This document shows, piece by piece, positions 11,044 through 22,400 of a stretch of 64,000 bases of DNA. Positions within the stretch are counted from its first letter, which is position 1. Each line of letters opens with the position of its first letter. Both the position numbers and the translations under genes were made by a program. This DNA comes from Viridothelium virens (taxonomy: Eukaryota; Ascomycota; Dothideomycetes; Trypetheliales; Trypetheliaceae), in contig ML991771.1 in NCBI GenBank assembly GCA_010094025.1, positions 620,001 through 684,000 of the forward strand, given 5' to 3'. The notes below the pieces were generated by a model. The model was not told the origin of the DNA. It searched no databases and saw only the letters and a program-made list of their open reading frames with translations.

Positions 11044-12135
11044 ATGGAATCTCTTAATGAAGGCCATCTACTGGTGATACTGCCTATACCCAATGACTTG
11101 CTGAAACCTGCCTTTGAGCAACTCCAATCCCGACACCCGAAGCTCAAAATCACCGCCAAGTGCTCCATGAATGGCGAGGATATTCCAGCGCAAGAACTTT
11201 CCAGCTTATACCAGTCTTGCACAATCCTGACAACACTCTTATGCTATCCCCCAAACCTGGAATCCGTACCTAACCTTCGCCTTGTCCACACACCAGGAGC
11301 AGGAATAGACTATGCGCTTGACAATCCTGTCTTCAGCGCTCCGCAAATCCGCGCGACGACCTCTAACGGGATCGCCGCCCCTCCTATTGCTGAATGGTTC
11401 ATTGGTCAGCTCATCAATCATACCCGCACTTTCGACCGATGGCAACAGCAGCAAGACGACCGCAAATGGGACGCGCCGATCGCAACACTCTTCCAGACTC
11501 CCGATCTCGTGGGCCAACGATTGGGCGTGCTCGGGTATGGTAGCATTGGACGTCAAGCGGCGCGAGTAGCAAGCGCGTTAGGTATGAAGGTGCTTGCATA
11601 CACTGCAAAGCCAAAGGCGACACCTGAATCGAAGCGAGACCGGAACTTCGTCGTTGAGGGATTGGGGGACCCCGAGGGGACCATTCCATCTGAGTGGTTT
11701 TCGGGAACTGATAAGGAGAGTCTGCACAAGTTTCTGGCGCAAAAGTTGGATGTGTTGTTGATCAGTTTGCCCCTAACAAGTAGCAGCCGACATATCATCG
11801 GGAAGAAAGAGTTCAGAGTGTTGAAAGAGAACAGCCCACATGGATGCTTCCTTGCGAATGTCGCTCGCGGCGATGTTCTTGTCCAAGATGACCTTGTTCA
11901 AGCGCTGATTGACGAGGACAGCGGCCTCAATGGAGTGGCTTTGGATGTCGCAACTCCTGAGCCACTGCCAAGTGATAGTCCGCTTTGGACCTCACCAAGA
12001 TGTACCATTACGCCGCACATCTCGAGTGTTGTGGCCGCAACCACAGACCGCATCTTCCAGGTCCTGGACGCGAATCTCTCTAAAGCACCCGGTGAAAAGC
12101 TGATCAACGAGATGGAGAAAGGCCGGGGTTATTAG
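11044..12135 (+). CDS. D-isomer-specific 2-hydroxyacid dehydrogenase
   Basis: This uninterrupted frame gives 363 residues and starts at ATG 11044. The NAD(P)-binding Rossmann motif GYGSIG is in the middle. The catalytic Arg lies in NVARGD, DVATPEPLP follows, and the catalytic His is in TPHIS near the C-terminus, all in the expected order. Such enzymes reversibly reduce 2-oxo acids to D-2-hydroxy acids (glyoxylate/hydroxypyruvate reductase-like). An insertion between the Rossmann motif and the catalytic region makes it slightly longer than typical bacterial members. Its last 32 bp overlap the end of the convergent UPF0261 gene. The substrate is not identifiable. Confidence 0.93.
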   Translation: MESLNEGHLLVILPIPNDLLKPAFEQLQSRHPKLKITAKCSMNGEDIPAQELSSLYQSCTILTTLLCYPPNLESVPNLRLVHTPGAGIDYALDNPVFSAPQIRATTSNGIAAPPIAEWFIGQLINHTRTFDRWQQQQDDRKWDAPIATLFQTPDLVGQRLGVLGYGSIGRQAARVASALGMKVLAYTAKPKATPESKRDRNFVVEGLGDPEGTIPSEWFSGTDKESLHKFLAQKLDVLLISLPLTSSSRHIIGKKEFRVLKENSPHGCFLANVARGDVLVQDDLVQALIDEDSGLNGVALDVATPEPLPSDSPLWTSPRCTITPHISSVVAATTDRIFQVLDANLSKAPGEKLINEMEKGRGY

Positions 12136-13447
12136 CTAGCATGAAAGCTCCTGTTGCTTCGTCATAATAGAACGCCTCGACCTCCGGAGGAGTCGAGACT
12201 TGATTCGCGGGAAACAACGCTACAAGGCGTTTCGCGACGTCTTGCGCGAACTGTCCATCATTGATGTCTCGCCTGTCTCCGATAACCTTGATGGGCGTTC
12301 CACGCAGCCCACTTTCAATACTGGCAAACAAAGCCGCATCAGCTTCGGCGTCTGCAAATGGACCTCCCGGAGTAGCTATCATGCTGACTCCGCCCCGAGG
12401 GATAACCACTTGGACAAGTTCTGGACGAATCGAATGCGATTTCAATTTATCCACAATGAAATTACCAATCTGAGTGCATTCATCTTTGGTGGTTCTCATC
12501 AGCGTGACTGTAGGGTTGTGCTCGTAGAGATGCCGTTTACTATATTTCTCAGGTACCAACGCCTTGGGTCCGAAATTGACCATGTCAGTTGCACCCAGAG
12601 ACAGAACGTATGGAATCCCAGCAGCCGCTGCGGTTTCTAGCCGGTGTGGACCCGCGCTCATATTGCCTCCCATAAGATGATCACAAATTTCCGTAGTGGT
12701 CAGATCCAGCACGGCGTCCAGCTCACCGGCGCGGACAAGTCTCTCCATAGCCTGGCCGCCGTGGCCGGTGGCATGAAAAACAAAGACCTCACAATTGAAC
12801 TGCTCTTCCAAAAACTGTCTTGCTGTGTCGACGCCTGGAGTTGTCACGCCAAACATGGTGATCCCAATCCGCTTTCTCGCTCCATCTTCTTGATTCGGAT
12901 GCTGCTGTGCCTGGGACCAGGCATTTGCCATTCCGACGATAGCTCCTGCGGCATTCTTGAAAATGTTACGGAGCAAGGCATTGGATCCTGCGATGTCCAC
13001 AACCGAGTACATCATCGTGATGTCTGTTTCGCCTACCAAAGGTCCGGTGTCGCCACTCGCTACTGTGGAAATCATCATCTTCGGAAATCCAATCGGAAGC
13101 GCTTCTCGCATAACGGCGCAAGCTAGAGACGAGCCTCCTGAGCCGCCCGCCGCTGCAGCTGCACAAATTTCTCCTCGTTCATAGAGAGTTTTCACACAAG
13201 GGACAGCACATTGGATCATATGCTTGATCACTTCTCCCCGTGGTAGGGATGAGATATCAACATTCTTATCTTTCGCATGGCCCGCAACAGCATCTTGACT
13301 GATAGAGATGCTTGAATGTTCCACTGGAGATCGACCCAAATCAATGAGGGTGACCGAGAAATTGCCCTGACTCTTCAATTGATCGCGAAGATACAATAAT
13401 TCATGAAGCTTAGTGTCGCAAGTACCCAAAAGTGCAATCGATGTCAT
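12104..13447 (-). CDS. UPF0261 / Tm-1-like ATP-binding domain protein
   Basis: The start is taken at ATG 13447 (MTSIALLGTCDTK), giving 447 residues. The same frame stays open upstream to 13867, but that stretch is poor in conserved features and runs into the neighbour's promoter and first exon. Family hallmarks are the N-terminal ALLGTCDTK strand, the glycine-rich AAAAGGSGGSSLA, the TVASGDTGPLVGETDITM segment and the HATGHGGQAMERL stretch. In plants this fold is the N-terminal half of the tomato Tm-1 protein. The biochemical reaction of stand-alone members is not established. The gene is divergent from a TIM-barrel gene that matches the other half of Tm-1, so the two products probably work together. 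Confidence 0.85.
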   Translation of the reverse strand: MTSIALLGTCDTKLHELLYLRDQLKSQGNFSVTLIDLGRSPVEHSSISISQDAVAGHAKDKNVDISSLPRGEVIKHMIQCAVPCVKTLYERGEICAAAAAGGSGGSSLACAVMREALPIGFPKMMISTVASGDTGPLVGETDITMMYSVVDIAGSNALLRNIFKNAAGAIVGMANAWSQAQQHPNQEDGARKRIGITMFGVTTPGVDTARQFLEEQFNCEVFVFHATGHGGQAMERLVRAGELDAVLDLTTTEICDHLMGGNMSAGPHRLETAAAAGIPYVLSLGATDMVNFGPKALVPEKYSKRHLYEHNPTVTLMRTTKDECTQIGNFIVDKLKSHSIRPELVQVVIPRGGVSMIATPGGPFADAEADAALFASIESGLRGTPIKVIGDRRDINDGQFAQDVAKRLVALFPANQVSTPPEVEAFYYDEATGAFMLANNPGLSPSR

Positions 13448-13831
13448 GCTGTCTCCATCTGCTGAAAGACTTGAGCTCAAGAGAGTAGCCAGAGAATAAG
13501 AGACAAAACATTGGGAAAGGGATGCTCCGGATGTCGGAGATTTGTAGGATGTGTCAAATGACAGATGGGAGGGGAATCCTTGAATACGATGTTTGAGACT
13601 TTGCAGGGGCGGGGAATTCCACTTTTTCAACACCACGACGTCATACCAGTCAAGTCGTAATGACGCGAAACATTTGCCCGATTCTGAATTTACGTTGGCA
13701 TTCTCCCATCTCGATAGAAGACTCAAAGTCAGTATACAACAAAATCGAATTCTATGTTCGATATCATACACATTGAGTGTTGTGATATAGAATAAAATTT
13801 TAGACTGCAAGTCCTGGTTTGAGCTTGAGTC
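13448..13831. promoter_or_regulatory. Bidirectional promoter of the UPF0261 / TIM-barrel gene pair
   Basis: 384 bp separate the two divergent start codons (13447 and 13832). No operator was identified; the role is inferred from gene arrangement. Confidence 0.5.
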
Positions 13832-14896
13832 ATGCCTCGCCCAAGCAATAGAGATGAAGTTCTCCAAAGGCTTCGAGCTTCGATATTCAAGGGCAAAATC
13901 ATAGTTGGTGCAGGCGCTGGTAATATCTCATCTCCTTTCTTCGTTCATCCATAAACCCTCTTGCGTTTACGAGATACTCCTCTGGCATCATAGGAAACTG
14001 CCACTCGAAAAAAGAAAGGCCCCTACTCTCCTTTATAATGCATCTCTCCATTAGAGAGTTTCTGAATTTCGCAATATCTCACAAACTATCACCTGTTCCA
14101 TATTCCAACCCCTAACTAACCTCACCTCTCCCCGCTCCCCACAGGCATCGGCCTCTCCGCCAAGTCCCTCGAAGCCGGCGGCATCGACCTCCTGATCCTC
14201 TACAACTCGGGCCGGTACCGCATGGCCGGGCGCGGCTCGCTCGCGGGGCTGATGCCGTACGACAACGCCAACACGACCGTGCTCTCCATGTGCGACGAGA
14301 TCCTGCCGATCGTGTCATCGACGCCGGTCCTCGCCGGCGTCTGCGCCAGCGACCCCTTCCGCGACATCCCCGCCTTCCTGGACGAGCTGAAGCAGAGGGG
14401 CCTCGCGGGTGTCCAAAATTTCCCGACGGTTGGTCTTGTTGATGGCAGCTTTAGGAGGGGCCTTGAGGAGACGGGCATGGGGTATGATTGCGAGGTGAGG
14501 ATGGTGCGGGAGGCGAGGGCGAAGGGTCTGTTGACGACGCCGTATGTTTTTAATACGGATGAGGCGCGGCGTATGGTGAGTGCGGGCGCGGATGTGCTGG
14601 TGGCGCATATGGGACTGACGACGAGTGGGACGATTGGGGCGAAGACGGGGAAGAGCTTAGAGGAGTGTGTGGGGTTGATTCAGGAGATTCGCGATGTCGC
14701 GGTGAAGATGAATGATGAGATTATCGTGTTGTGTCACGGAGGGCCGATTGCGACGCCCGAGGATGCGAAGTTTGTGTTGGATAGGACGAAAGGGGTGCAT
14801 GGATTTTATGGGGCGAGCAGTATGGAGAGGTTGCCGGTGGAAGAGGCGATTACGAATATCACGAAATCATTCAAGAATTTGACGCCTGGGTCATGA
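13832..14896 (+). CDS. TIM-barrel protein of the PEP hydrolase-like / Tm-1 C-terminal family
   Basis: The coding sequence is join(13832..13919,14145..14896), 279 residues. The 225-nt intron has GTAATATC as donor, CTAACTAAC as branch and CACAG as acceptor, and splits the Gly codon of GAGAGIGLSAK. Visible family features are [56 protein letters not shown] and the C-terminal [12 protein letters not shown] phosphate-loop-like segment. This barrel is the C-terminal half of plant Tm-1. Here it stands as a separate gene head-to-head with the N-terminal-half homologue. Codon use in exon 2 is markedly GC-rich compared with the neighbours. The reaction is unknown. Confidence 0.88.
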
Positions 14897-15154
14897 TTGG
14901 TACCCTTGAGATTAGCTTCACAGGCTACTTGGAGGTCTCAGCGAGAGGAACAAGCAAGAACTAATTTGCTTTGCCATTGCATGTTTCGTCGTCATCATCA
15001 AGTATCGTTGCAAGCCAGACCAGAGCTGGCATAACGCCAACTCTCCCTTCCCTTGGGTATCATGTTGCTATTCTCGCCAGCTAAGAGACCGTTTACATAG
15101 GTCCTGGATGAGAGAAAAAGTATAAGCAAGTCGCTACCGTCATCATATCATCAT
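14897..15154. other. Convergent intergenic spacer
   Basis: This lies between the 3' ends of the TIM-barrel gene and the Zn2Cys6 gene. Nothing distinctive is visible apart from presumed 3' untranslated sequence. Confidence 0.5.
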
Positions 15155-18100
15155 TCATCTCCCCATAGTTCCTTCCAGGCCCAGAAGTACCTCCAACATA
15201 TCAAGACCACCAACGTCCGGCCCATAAGCAGACTGCGTCACATCGGCACCATTGATATCGAGAAGAGGATTGAGAGGCAGAGCAAACCAGTCGGTATTCA
15301 TGTTGCCATTCGTCCCATCATCAGTCATAGTTCCGGCACCATAAGGCCCATCGCTTGCGCCACTTGTCTGCATGCCAGTATTGTACCAAGACGAACCCGA
15401 ATTCCCGTCAGTGCCAGTTGGGAAAGTCGGCGGTGGCATGATGGAAATATTACTATTCATTGGATCATATGGATCAGCCGAGATGCCGTAGAGTGGATGA
15501 TTCGGAGTAGCCCGGCCACTGCTTTGATACGTAGAGGTGGGTGGAGGACCGCTATATCCTGTCCATTGGGGAGTCGAGATATTTCCGTAGTCTTGTGGCT
15601 GTGTCTGGATATACATGTGCTGCTGTTGCTGCTGTAGCCCAGTCTGCGGTGCCGGACTACGCGTAGCAGCTCGACTGCGTTCAGTGCCTCCCGCGGCTAG
15701 GCGCACAAAGCGAGACTTCATCCTCCTGATGAGTAGTTCTAAGATTTCGGCAAATCGACTAGCCACGTGGACATCGTCGACAATACATGTCTTCAAGACT
15801 TCCGCCGTACGCTCGAGTAAGCCGAGACAGACGGCAAGGTCTTCCTCTGTTGCTCCCAGGGCGAAAGTTTTAAGCATCAGCATAGCGACGGAAATAATGC
15901 GAAAATAGGTTCGCACCGGAGCGTGCTTGAGATAATCACCGGCAGCCAGAACGTCAGTCACGATCTTGAGCGCATTGCGGCTGGCGTCAGTGATTATATT
16001 AAGATACGGTCGGTCTCGTCCGCACCACTTCATTAGTGTTGGTGGGGACACGACATCTGTATTGACTTTGCCTGACCCTTCGAAACCGTCACCCGTGACG
16101 GGTAATGGGTTTGCGGAGGAGCTGTTGTTGGTGCATCTATCGACGACTGCTTGCAAAGCAATAGCATTGATAAAAGTACGGCTGTATTCGTACTCGATCA
16201 TGAGGATCGAGCGCATCTCGACGGGCACTGCATGATGTCAGCAATCATTTCTACAGGATGCGGTTTTGCCACATACCGTATGTGAACTGCTCAGATTTGT
16301 GACGCCATTGGTCAAGTAGATCGTTATAGAACTCCATAAGCTCGAAGTATTTCCCAGAATTGATGATATCCCTGGTGTGCTGGAGATTTGGAAACAGATC
16401 CTCATTGCCCAATTGGAAGGTGACTGCCAACTCCAACCAAAGGTACAATACTGTTTCATGAATGATGTCCATTGTTTGTTTTGATGGTTGATTGGGGACG
16501 GCTACTGGAAGCGCGCCCTCCCTCCGCAGATTCTCTAGTCTCTCGCCCATGATCCTAGCCTGCTCTTTCAAGTATTTCGGCTTGCTGCATTTTCGAGGGA
16601 GCATCGATATGTAGCTGAGACGCCCAGCAATCTGGGTGACATAAACAAGCAGGAGTTTCTTGACGGCAGCTTTGCGAGCCAAATCAGTTGGTGTCTCTAA
16701 AATTCCAGTAGCAGATTGTGCAGTGACAGCGCCGTTCTTCTTGTCTTCATCGAAAACTCCTAGCTCAATGGCAAGGGCCATAGCATTTCCCAACAGCATC
16801 CAGCACATTCGATCACTCCTCCAACACGGCTCAAGCCAGCTTTCCTTATGGCTAGGAGAAGTACGATTCTTTGGTTCGAAGACGGAGTCGGGGCCTTCAG
16901 GTTCTAGAAGTGTTTCGCTATCTACGCCAGGGGGAAAATGTAAGGTTCGAGGATGCCATTCCGTCAGAAGGAGCAAACTTTCAACGGTGCCGAGAGTCCG
17001 TAACCCTTTATTTTCGCCTCCAGCAAGTCGGGGCCCAGCTCCACAAAAGCCACCTCCAAATTGCTCTTGACCCCAAAGCATGCGATCTATCGTTGCCTGC
17101 AAGTAATTCCAGAGCTTGTCATGAATTGCATATGGGCGCGTGATGGCTCCTGGACCTGGAGGTAAAGCCATGTATCGTGATGATAGCATTAACATGGTGA
17201 TTGCAAGCACGGGCTCCTCGGACAAGAGTTTCTCATGGGTAGAGTGGTGGTGAAAATCCGGTATGGCAATTGGAGTCAGCCAGGCGAAATGGGTATAGAA
17301 GTAGTCAATGTATCGGATCCCTTCTTCTGCAGTGAACCATCCCGCACGAACGAAGCGAAAGCGTGACCATGCCCTCACCGCACTCTCGTGTTCAGGAGCA
17401 GCCAGATCGTCAGTAGTCGGTAGCTGATAAGAAATGGCAGGATCAACCAGAGAATCTGTCTGGGGCGCTTGTTGAATTGATTGAAAGTCCAGATTGCTTC
17501 TCTGGACTGTATGTGTCTGAGGACTCGTTGAATTTTGAGGAGCTGGCATCTGTGCACCGACTGTAAGTGCGCTCTTTTGGCCGTGAGAACTTCCTGTCCT
17601 GTGATGATCCATATCGCCAGTTCTCCCAGCAGCTTCAAACAAAAGAGTGAGGGCATCGTGGGGTCCGTAGAGCTCGCTTTTCTGGAGTATCGCAGCCGTG
17701 TGGTTGCTTGCCTGCTGTTCATCTTCTTCGGGATCTTGCGCACTGTTCTGCTGCAGGGCTATGCCACCATCCGATACTCGGGCGCGGGTCAAGGGGGTTG
17801 GAACGTATTGTTGCGTATGCTCGGTCTCTGCTGCTTGGAGGGGATTATCTTCGAGCTTAAGCCTTTTGCGGCCATTGCGGATCTCGTAATCGGTGGGCTG
17901 GCCATTCTCGAGGTCCTCACCCACATCTGCAGGCTTCTTCTTCCTTCGCGTCGCAGAGAAAAAGCACTCTTTGCTCTCCCTCCGACATCTACTGCAGGGA
18001 GGGTCGTGGGGTTTGTCTGGGGGTCCAAGGTCGCAGCGGACTTTGCGGCGTCGGCAAGGTATACAGGCTGCAGGCATCAATCAGCACACGTCAAGGGACT

Positions 18101-18206
18101 GGGCTGCGGTTCAGGACGGACCTTGATATGTTCGGGTGTGACCCGATGGAGCGGAAGCGTCTGGACTGGGTGTTTGCGCCTCTGGTGGAACTGAAGGGTG
18201 GTCCAT
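15155..18206 (-). CDS. Zn2Cys6 fungal transcription factor
   Basis: The coding sequence is complement(join(15155..16227,16277..18067,18122..18206)), 982 residues in a consistent frame. The N-terminus begins MDHPSVPPEAQ. The zinc cluster has Cys30, 33, 40, 53, 56 and 63 (C-x2-C-x6-C-x12-C-x2-C-x6-C), and an intron lies just before it, which is common in this family. A fungal-specific middle-homology region follows (RYIDYFYTHFAWLTP and onwards). The C-terminus is rich in Gln, Ser, Tyr and Asn, with a QQQQQ run, like an activation region. It should act in the nucleus on CGG-type half-sites. It sits 1.26 kb from the PKS 3' end and also next to the metabolic group, so its targets could be either. 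Confidence 0.88.
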
Positions 18207-19464
18207 GATAGCGTGGATGAGCAGGATGGGGGGGGGGGGATGGCGGTGGTAGCTTGCCGACGCAAACCGAGGCTGCACAAACCCGGTACGGGCACGACGT
18301 ACTCGGTATGCGCTATTGTACCTACTAGTAGTAGCGGTGCGGTATCGTATGAGACGGAAGGATGGAGATCAAGAGGGTCTGTGCTTACACTCTCCTGCCC
18401 TCTCTGCCTCACTGACCGAAAGGTGGACAGAAGGTGTTGCAATTATGTCTTGTGCGCTCGACGGGAGACAAAATATTTTCGGGTCAAACGTGGTGTCACA
18501 CGGCCCAGGCTTTTCGTACAAGGGACTCGGCCAGTGTACCTGTAGTGAATATAGCCGCGAGAGGCGAGGTGAGGTGAGCAAACCTGGCTTACACACCTTG
18601 ACGAGCCCAGCTCCATATTTTGTGTGAGAGCCCATGACGATACTGATCGAAACTCTCACTGCTAGAGAGACTTCAAAGATCTCATTTTCAGCACGGCCTT
18701 TGCTCTTCTGTGCTCTGGCGAGAAGGAATGACGGAAAGAGCTCACAGATCCTTTCAGAGAACTTATCGTACAAGTCGAACAGCGGACTTCATCGACATGC
18801 GTCATGCTCTCCTCGAAATCAAGGTTCTACTGCACAGGCGTTTACATTCTTCAATTTCTGAAGCATGATTTTACAAGCATGATATTCCTGATAGAGCATA
18901 CTTGGCATGTGCGGTGTAGGCTTGGCCAATTGTCTGCTGAGTATAATGCTCCTTATCTAGCAGTTCAAGTCCCTTGCTTTGTATGCTCGACAGGTTATTG
19001 TATTCGCATTATCCAAGGTGCGTTATTGCTTCGATCCCCACGAGGTCCACTCGCAGCTTGTCCAACATCAAGTTCTGTGACTGCTGGTAAGCGATTACAA
19101 CACATTTCGTAAAAGTTTCCGCCCAGGAGATGATTCTATCAGCACCACCAAATTTGATCACTATACCTTTGTAATTACATGGGCTTCTCAAAAAATGCAG
19201 ACAACAGGAACACGTCTGGGTATAGATCACCATGACGTCTTTTGTGGCGGAACTCACATACAGTCCCTCCGTCGAAAGCCTCCGCATTAGATTTTGTATT
19301 CCATTACATACGCTACAGGCTATTTGACCAATGAAAGTCGCATGAGCAGAGATGCTCGCAGCGATATTTGCAACCGCAACTCCTGCGTGAAGGATTGACT
19401 TCAGTTTGTGTAGTGTTCGGAGTTCGTTTGGAACCATGATCAAAAGGGGAACCGCCAATACTTC
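18207..19464. other. Intergenic region with poly-G tract
   Basis: A run of 12 G lies at 18228-18239, just upstream of the regulator's start codon. The rest holds only overlapping short frames with no family signal, including one at 19009-19458 that touches the PKS 3' end. It should contain the regulator's promoter and the PKS 3' untranslated region. Confidence 0.5.
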
Positions 19465-22400
19465 TCATGCACGCGCTTGGCTTGCCTTCGTGACAAGCAT
19501 ACCTACTTCACTCAAGTCAGCTGCTCCCATGATGTCAAAAATTGCCACATCTGCATCCAGCTCCTTTTGGAAGAAGTTCCTCAACTCTATGGCCAGTAGC
19601 GAATCGACTCCGAGGGCATGCAGGGGCTTGGAAGTATCCACATCCTCAGCCGGTACCCCAAGCGCCTTTGTCAACATTCGCACAAGCCCTTCCACTACCA
19701 CTCGAGCTGCATCCTCAAATGTCGGAGCTTCCCGGAATAATGAAGCATCGTTGGCCAGTTCAACTTCGTCAATCGCATTAGCTGATCCCAGAGACTTGTC
19801 CTGTATGAGCTGAGCCCAGCGTCGGGAAGTTCTTCTGCGAGTCCACGGTACCGTCCTCAACTGTAGCTCATCTCCCGATGGTATGTTGAGACCGGTTATG
19901 ACTTGTTGTGACGAAGCCGTATCAATCGAGAGATTAGGGTCGCAGTAGTATTCGAGTAGAGCGTGCACCTCTGCGATCGAGATCGCCTTGAAGAACTTGT
20001 TGTTCTCAAAGAACGCTTTCAGAGCAACGTTTTCTGCCACAGCGCCTTCTGCATTCACCCACCCGAGGTTGATCGTCGTAGCTTTTTCCTGATGCCGAGC
20101 TCGATGGTACACAAATTCGTCCATGTATGTATTCGCAGCAGCATAGTTGGCTTGACCGCCATTGCCAATGATGCTACTGATAGAAGAAAGGCATATGAAG
20201 AAATCCATTCCTCGAGGTAACAGTTGATGAAGATTCCACGTTCCTTGCACCTTAGGCTCGCATGCAGTAGCCCAATCCTCGAAAGACATGTTTTTGAGAG
20301 TGATATCCTACCATCAGATGTTAGCACACGCTAGGGTCAACGGATAGCTACTTACTCTTAAGATCATTGCCGCTTGGATGCATCCTTTGACTGGTGGCAT
20401 CGTCTGGGTGCAATGTTCGAGAGCAACAGACAATGATTCTCTGTTATTGACGTCACATGCTGGACAGGCGACCTGAACATCGAGGGCCGCAAGCTCCTCC
20501 GTCAACTGTTTGGCTGTTTGGGATTTAGTACCGGACCGACTGAGCAGTATCAAGTATCGTGCTCCTCGCTGTACCATCCATCGAGCTATATCCCGTCCTA
20601 AGCCACCTGTGCCACCTACAATCAGATATGAGTTCGTAGCGCTGAAATTGTAGCTATGCTTCGTGGCGATAGTAGCCTTTTTGCATGTCAGAAAGCGTCA
20701 ATTATCAGGCTGGCTGGACATTACCTGAACAAGATCGTGTTTTCTCATCTCAATGATCATTTTGCCAAACACCTTCCCACTTTGGAACAATCTCAACGCT
20801 TCCGATATTTCCGAAATTCCGAGTGTTTGTATCGGGCTTGGAGGAGAAAGGATCTTCTCCGAAAGAAGACGCATCACGGCTGCAAGACTCTCTCTTACGA
20901 GGGAAGGCTGTTCGCTCGCTAATACAGGTAAGTCGAACGCGCAATAGGCACAACTCTTCCTGAACTGCCACATTGGCAGCTGATTGTGGCTTAGGATGTC
21001 ACGCGTTCCGATCTCAACAAAGCGGCCGAGCTACGAGAAGTTAGCAGTATTCTGACACTCCTGCAAGATACATGTTACACACCGGACCGATACATGCCCA
21101 TGTTGCTTTGAGCTCTTTGCCTGAGAGGGAGTTCAGGACCACATCAACCCCGCGACCGTTAGTCTCTCTCATGATTCCAGACACGAAAGACGTATTTCGG
21201 CTATAAAAAATGTTTTTCTCGTCTATGCCGTATCTTTCCACCATGAGTTTTTTCTTTTCCGTTGATGACACCGTGACGAAGATGTTGGCTCCGATGTATT
21301 TTGCTACCTGGATTGCAGCTTGGCCAGTACCCCCAGCTCCGGCATGTATCAGGATAGACTCTCGGGGTTGAAGTCTAGCCATGACGTGCACACAGTACCA
21401 TGCCGTCACGTACGTGATAGGAATGGAACTTGCTTCGGCAAAAGAGATATTTTCTGGAAGTTTGACCGCAAAATCAGCCGGCCCACGTGTGTAGGTCTGG
21501 AAGGAATTTCGGAACATGGCAGCCACGCGATCTCCAGGTTTGAATCCTGACTCTCGACCCGCTCGATGGACAATTCCAGAGCACTCGAGTCCCAAAAATG
21601 TCGTTTCGAGTTGTCCGAGCACCGTCAGACAATCTCGGAAATTGACACCTGCGCAGTTGACCTCGACTTCGATTTCGCCAGGAGCAAGCGGATTATCCAC
21701 GGTGGCATCTTCCACAAAGTGCAACGAGTCCAGAAGTCCGAGTGTGCCTATGCGCAATGCCAACGGCGGACCCTCGCCGAATTCCTGCTTGGCCGTTCGA
21801 CTCAGCGTCATCAAGCTTTGGACTGAGCGACTCATCCGCGAGGCAGGTGACACTCGAGAGATGCATAACCGATCATCCTTTTCCCGATACTCTGGCTCAA
21901 AATCATCAGCAGAGTCAGCCAGAGACTGGTCAAAGACGCGTAATATCTTCTCCGTCGCGCCCAAAGGCGATAAATACTTGGCCTCTAGGGCGAGAGTAAT
22001 CAACTCCAACTGCGGCGTCTCCGTGAGGGCAGTCCTCGATAGTCCGTCTATCAGATGCAGACGAGGATCACCTTCTCCATTCCCTCCTCCGCTAGTCACC
22101 CATAGAATCCTGGGGGCAGTAGTCAGAACCCGTTTCAGTTGGGTAAACTTCTCGGCATCGAGACCGGCTACAAAAGCCGTATCCACCTCATGCAGGAAAA
22201 TCGAGGTTCTATCCTGCAAATCGCTTCGTTCGGCCACGGCGGCCAAAGAAGTGACTTCTGGAGAGAAGGAATGCCTAGACTTTAGTTCTTGTTTCAACTG
22301 CGCTCCAATTTCAGTCTGTAGCTCTGTATCTGTTGTCAAGATTAGGGGAGATTGTTCGGAATTGGGTGTGACCCCGTTACTGTTCTCCTGTGACGCTGTC

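Noticed and set aside
13448-13867. N-terminal extension of the UPF0261 frame
   Set aside because: It lacks conserved features, would consume the divergent promoter and overlap the neighbour's first exon; MTSIALLGTCDTK at 13447 matches the usual family start.
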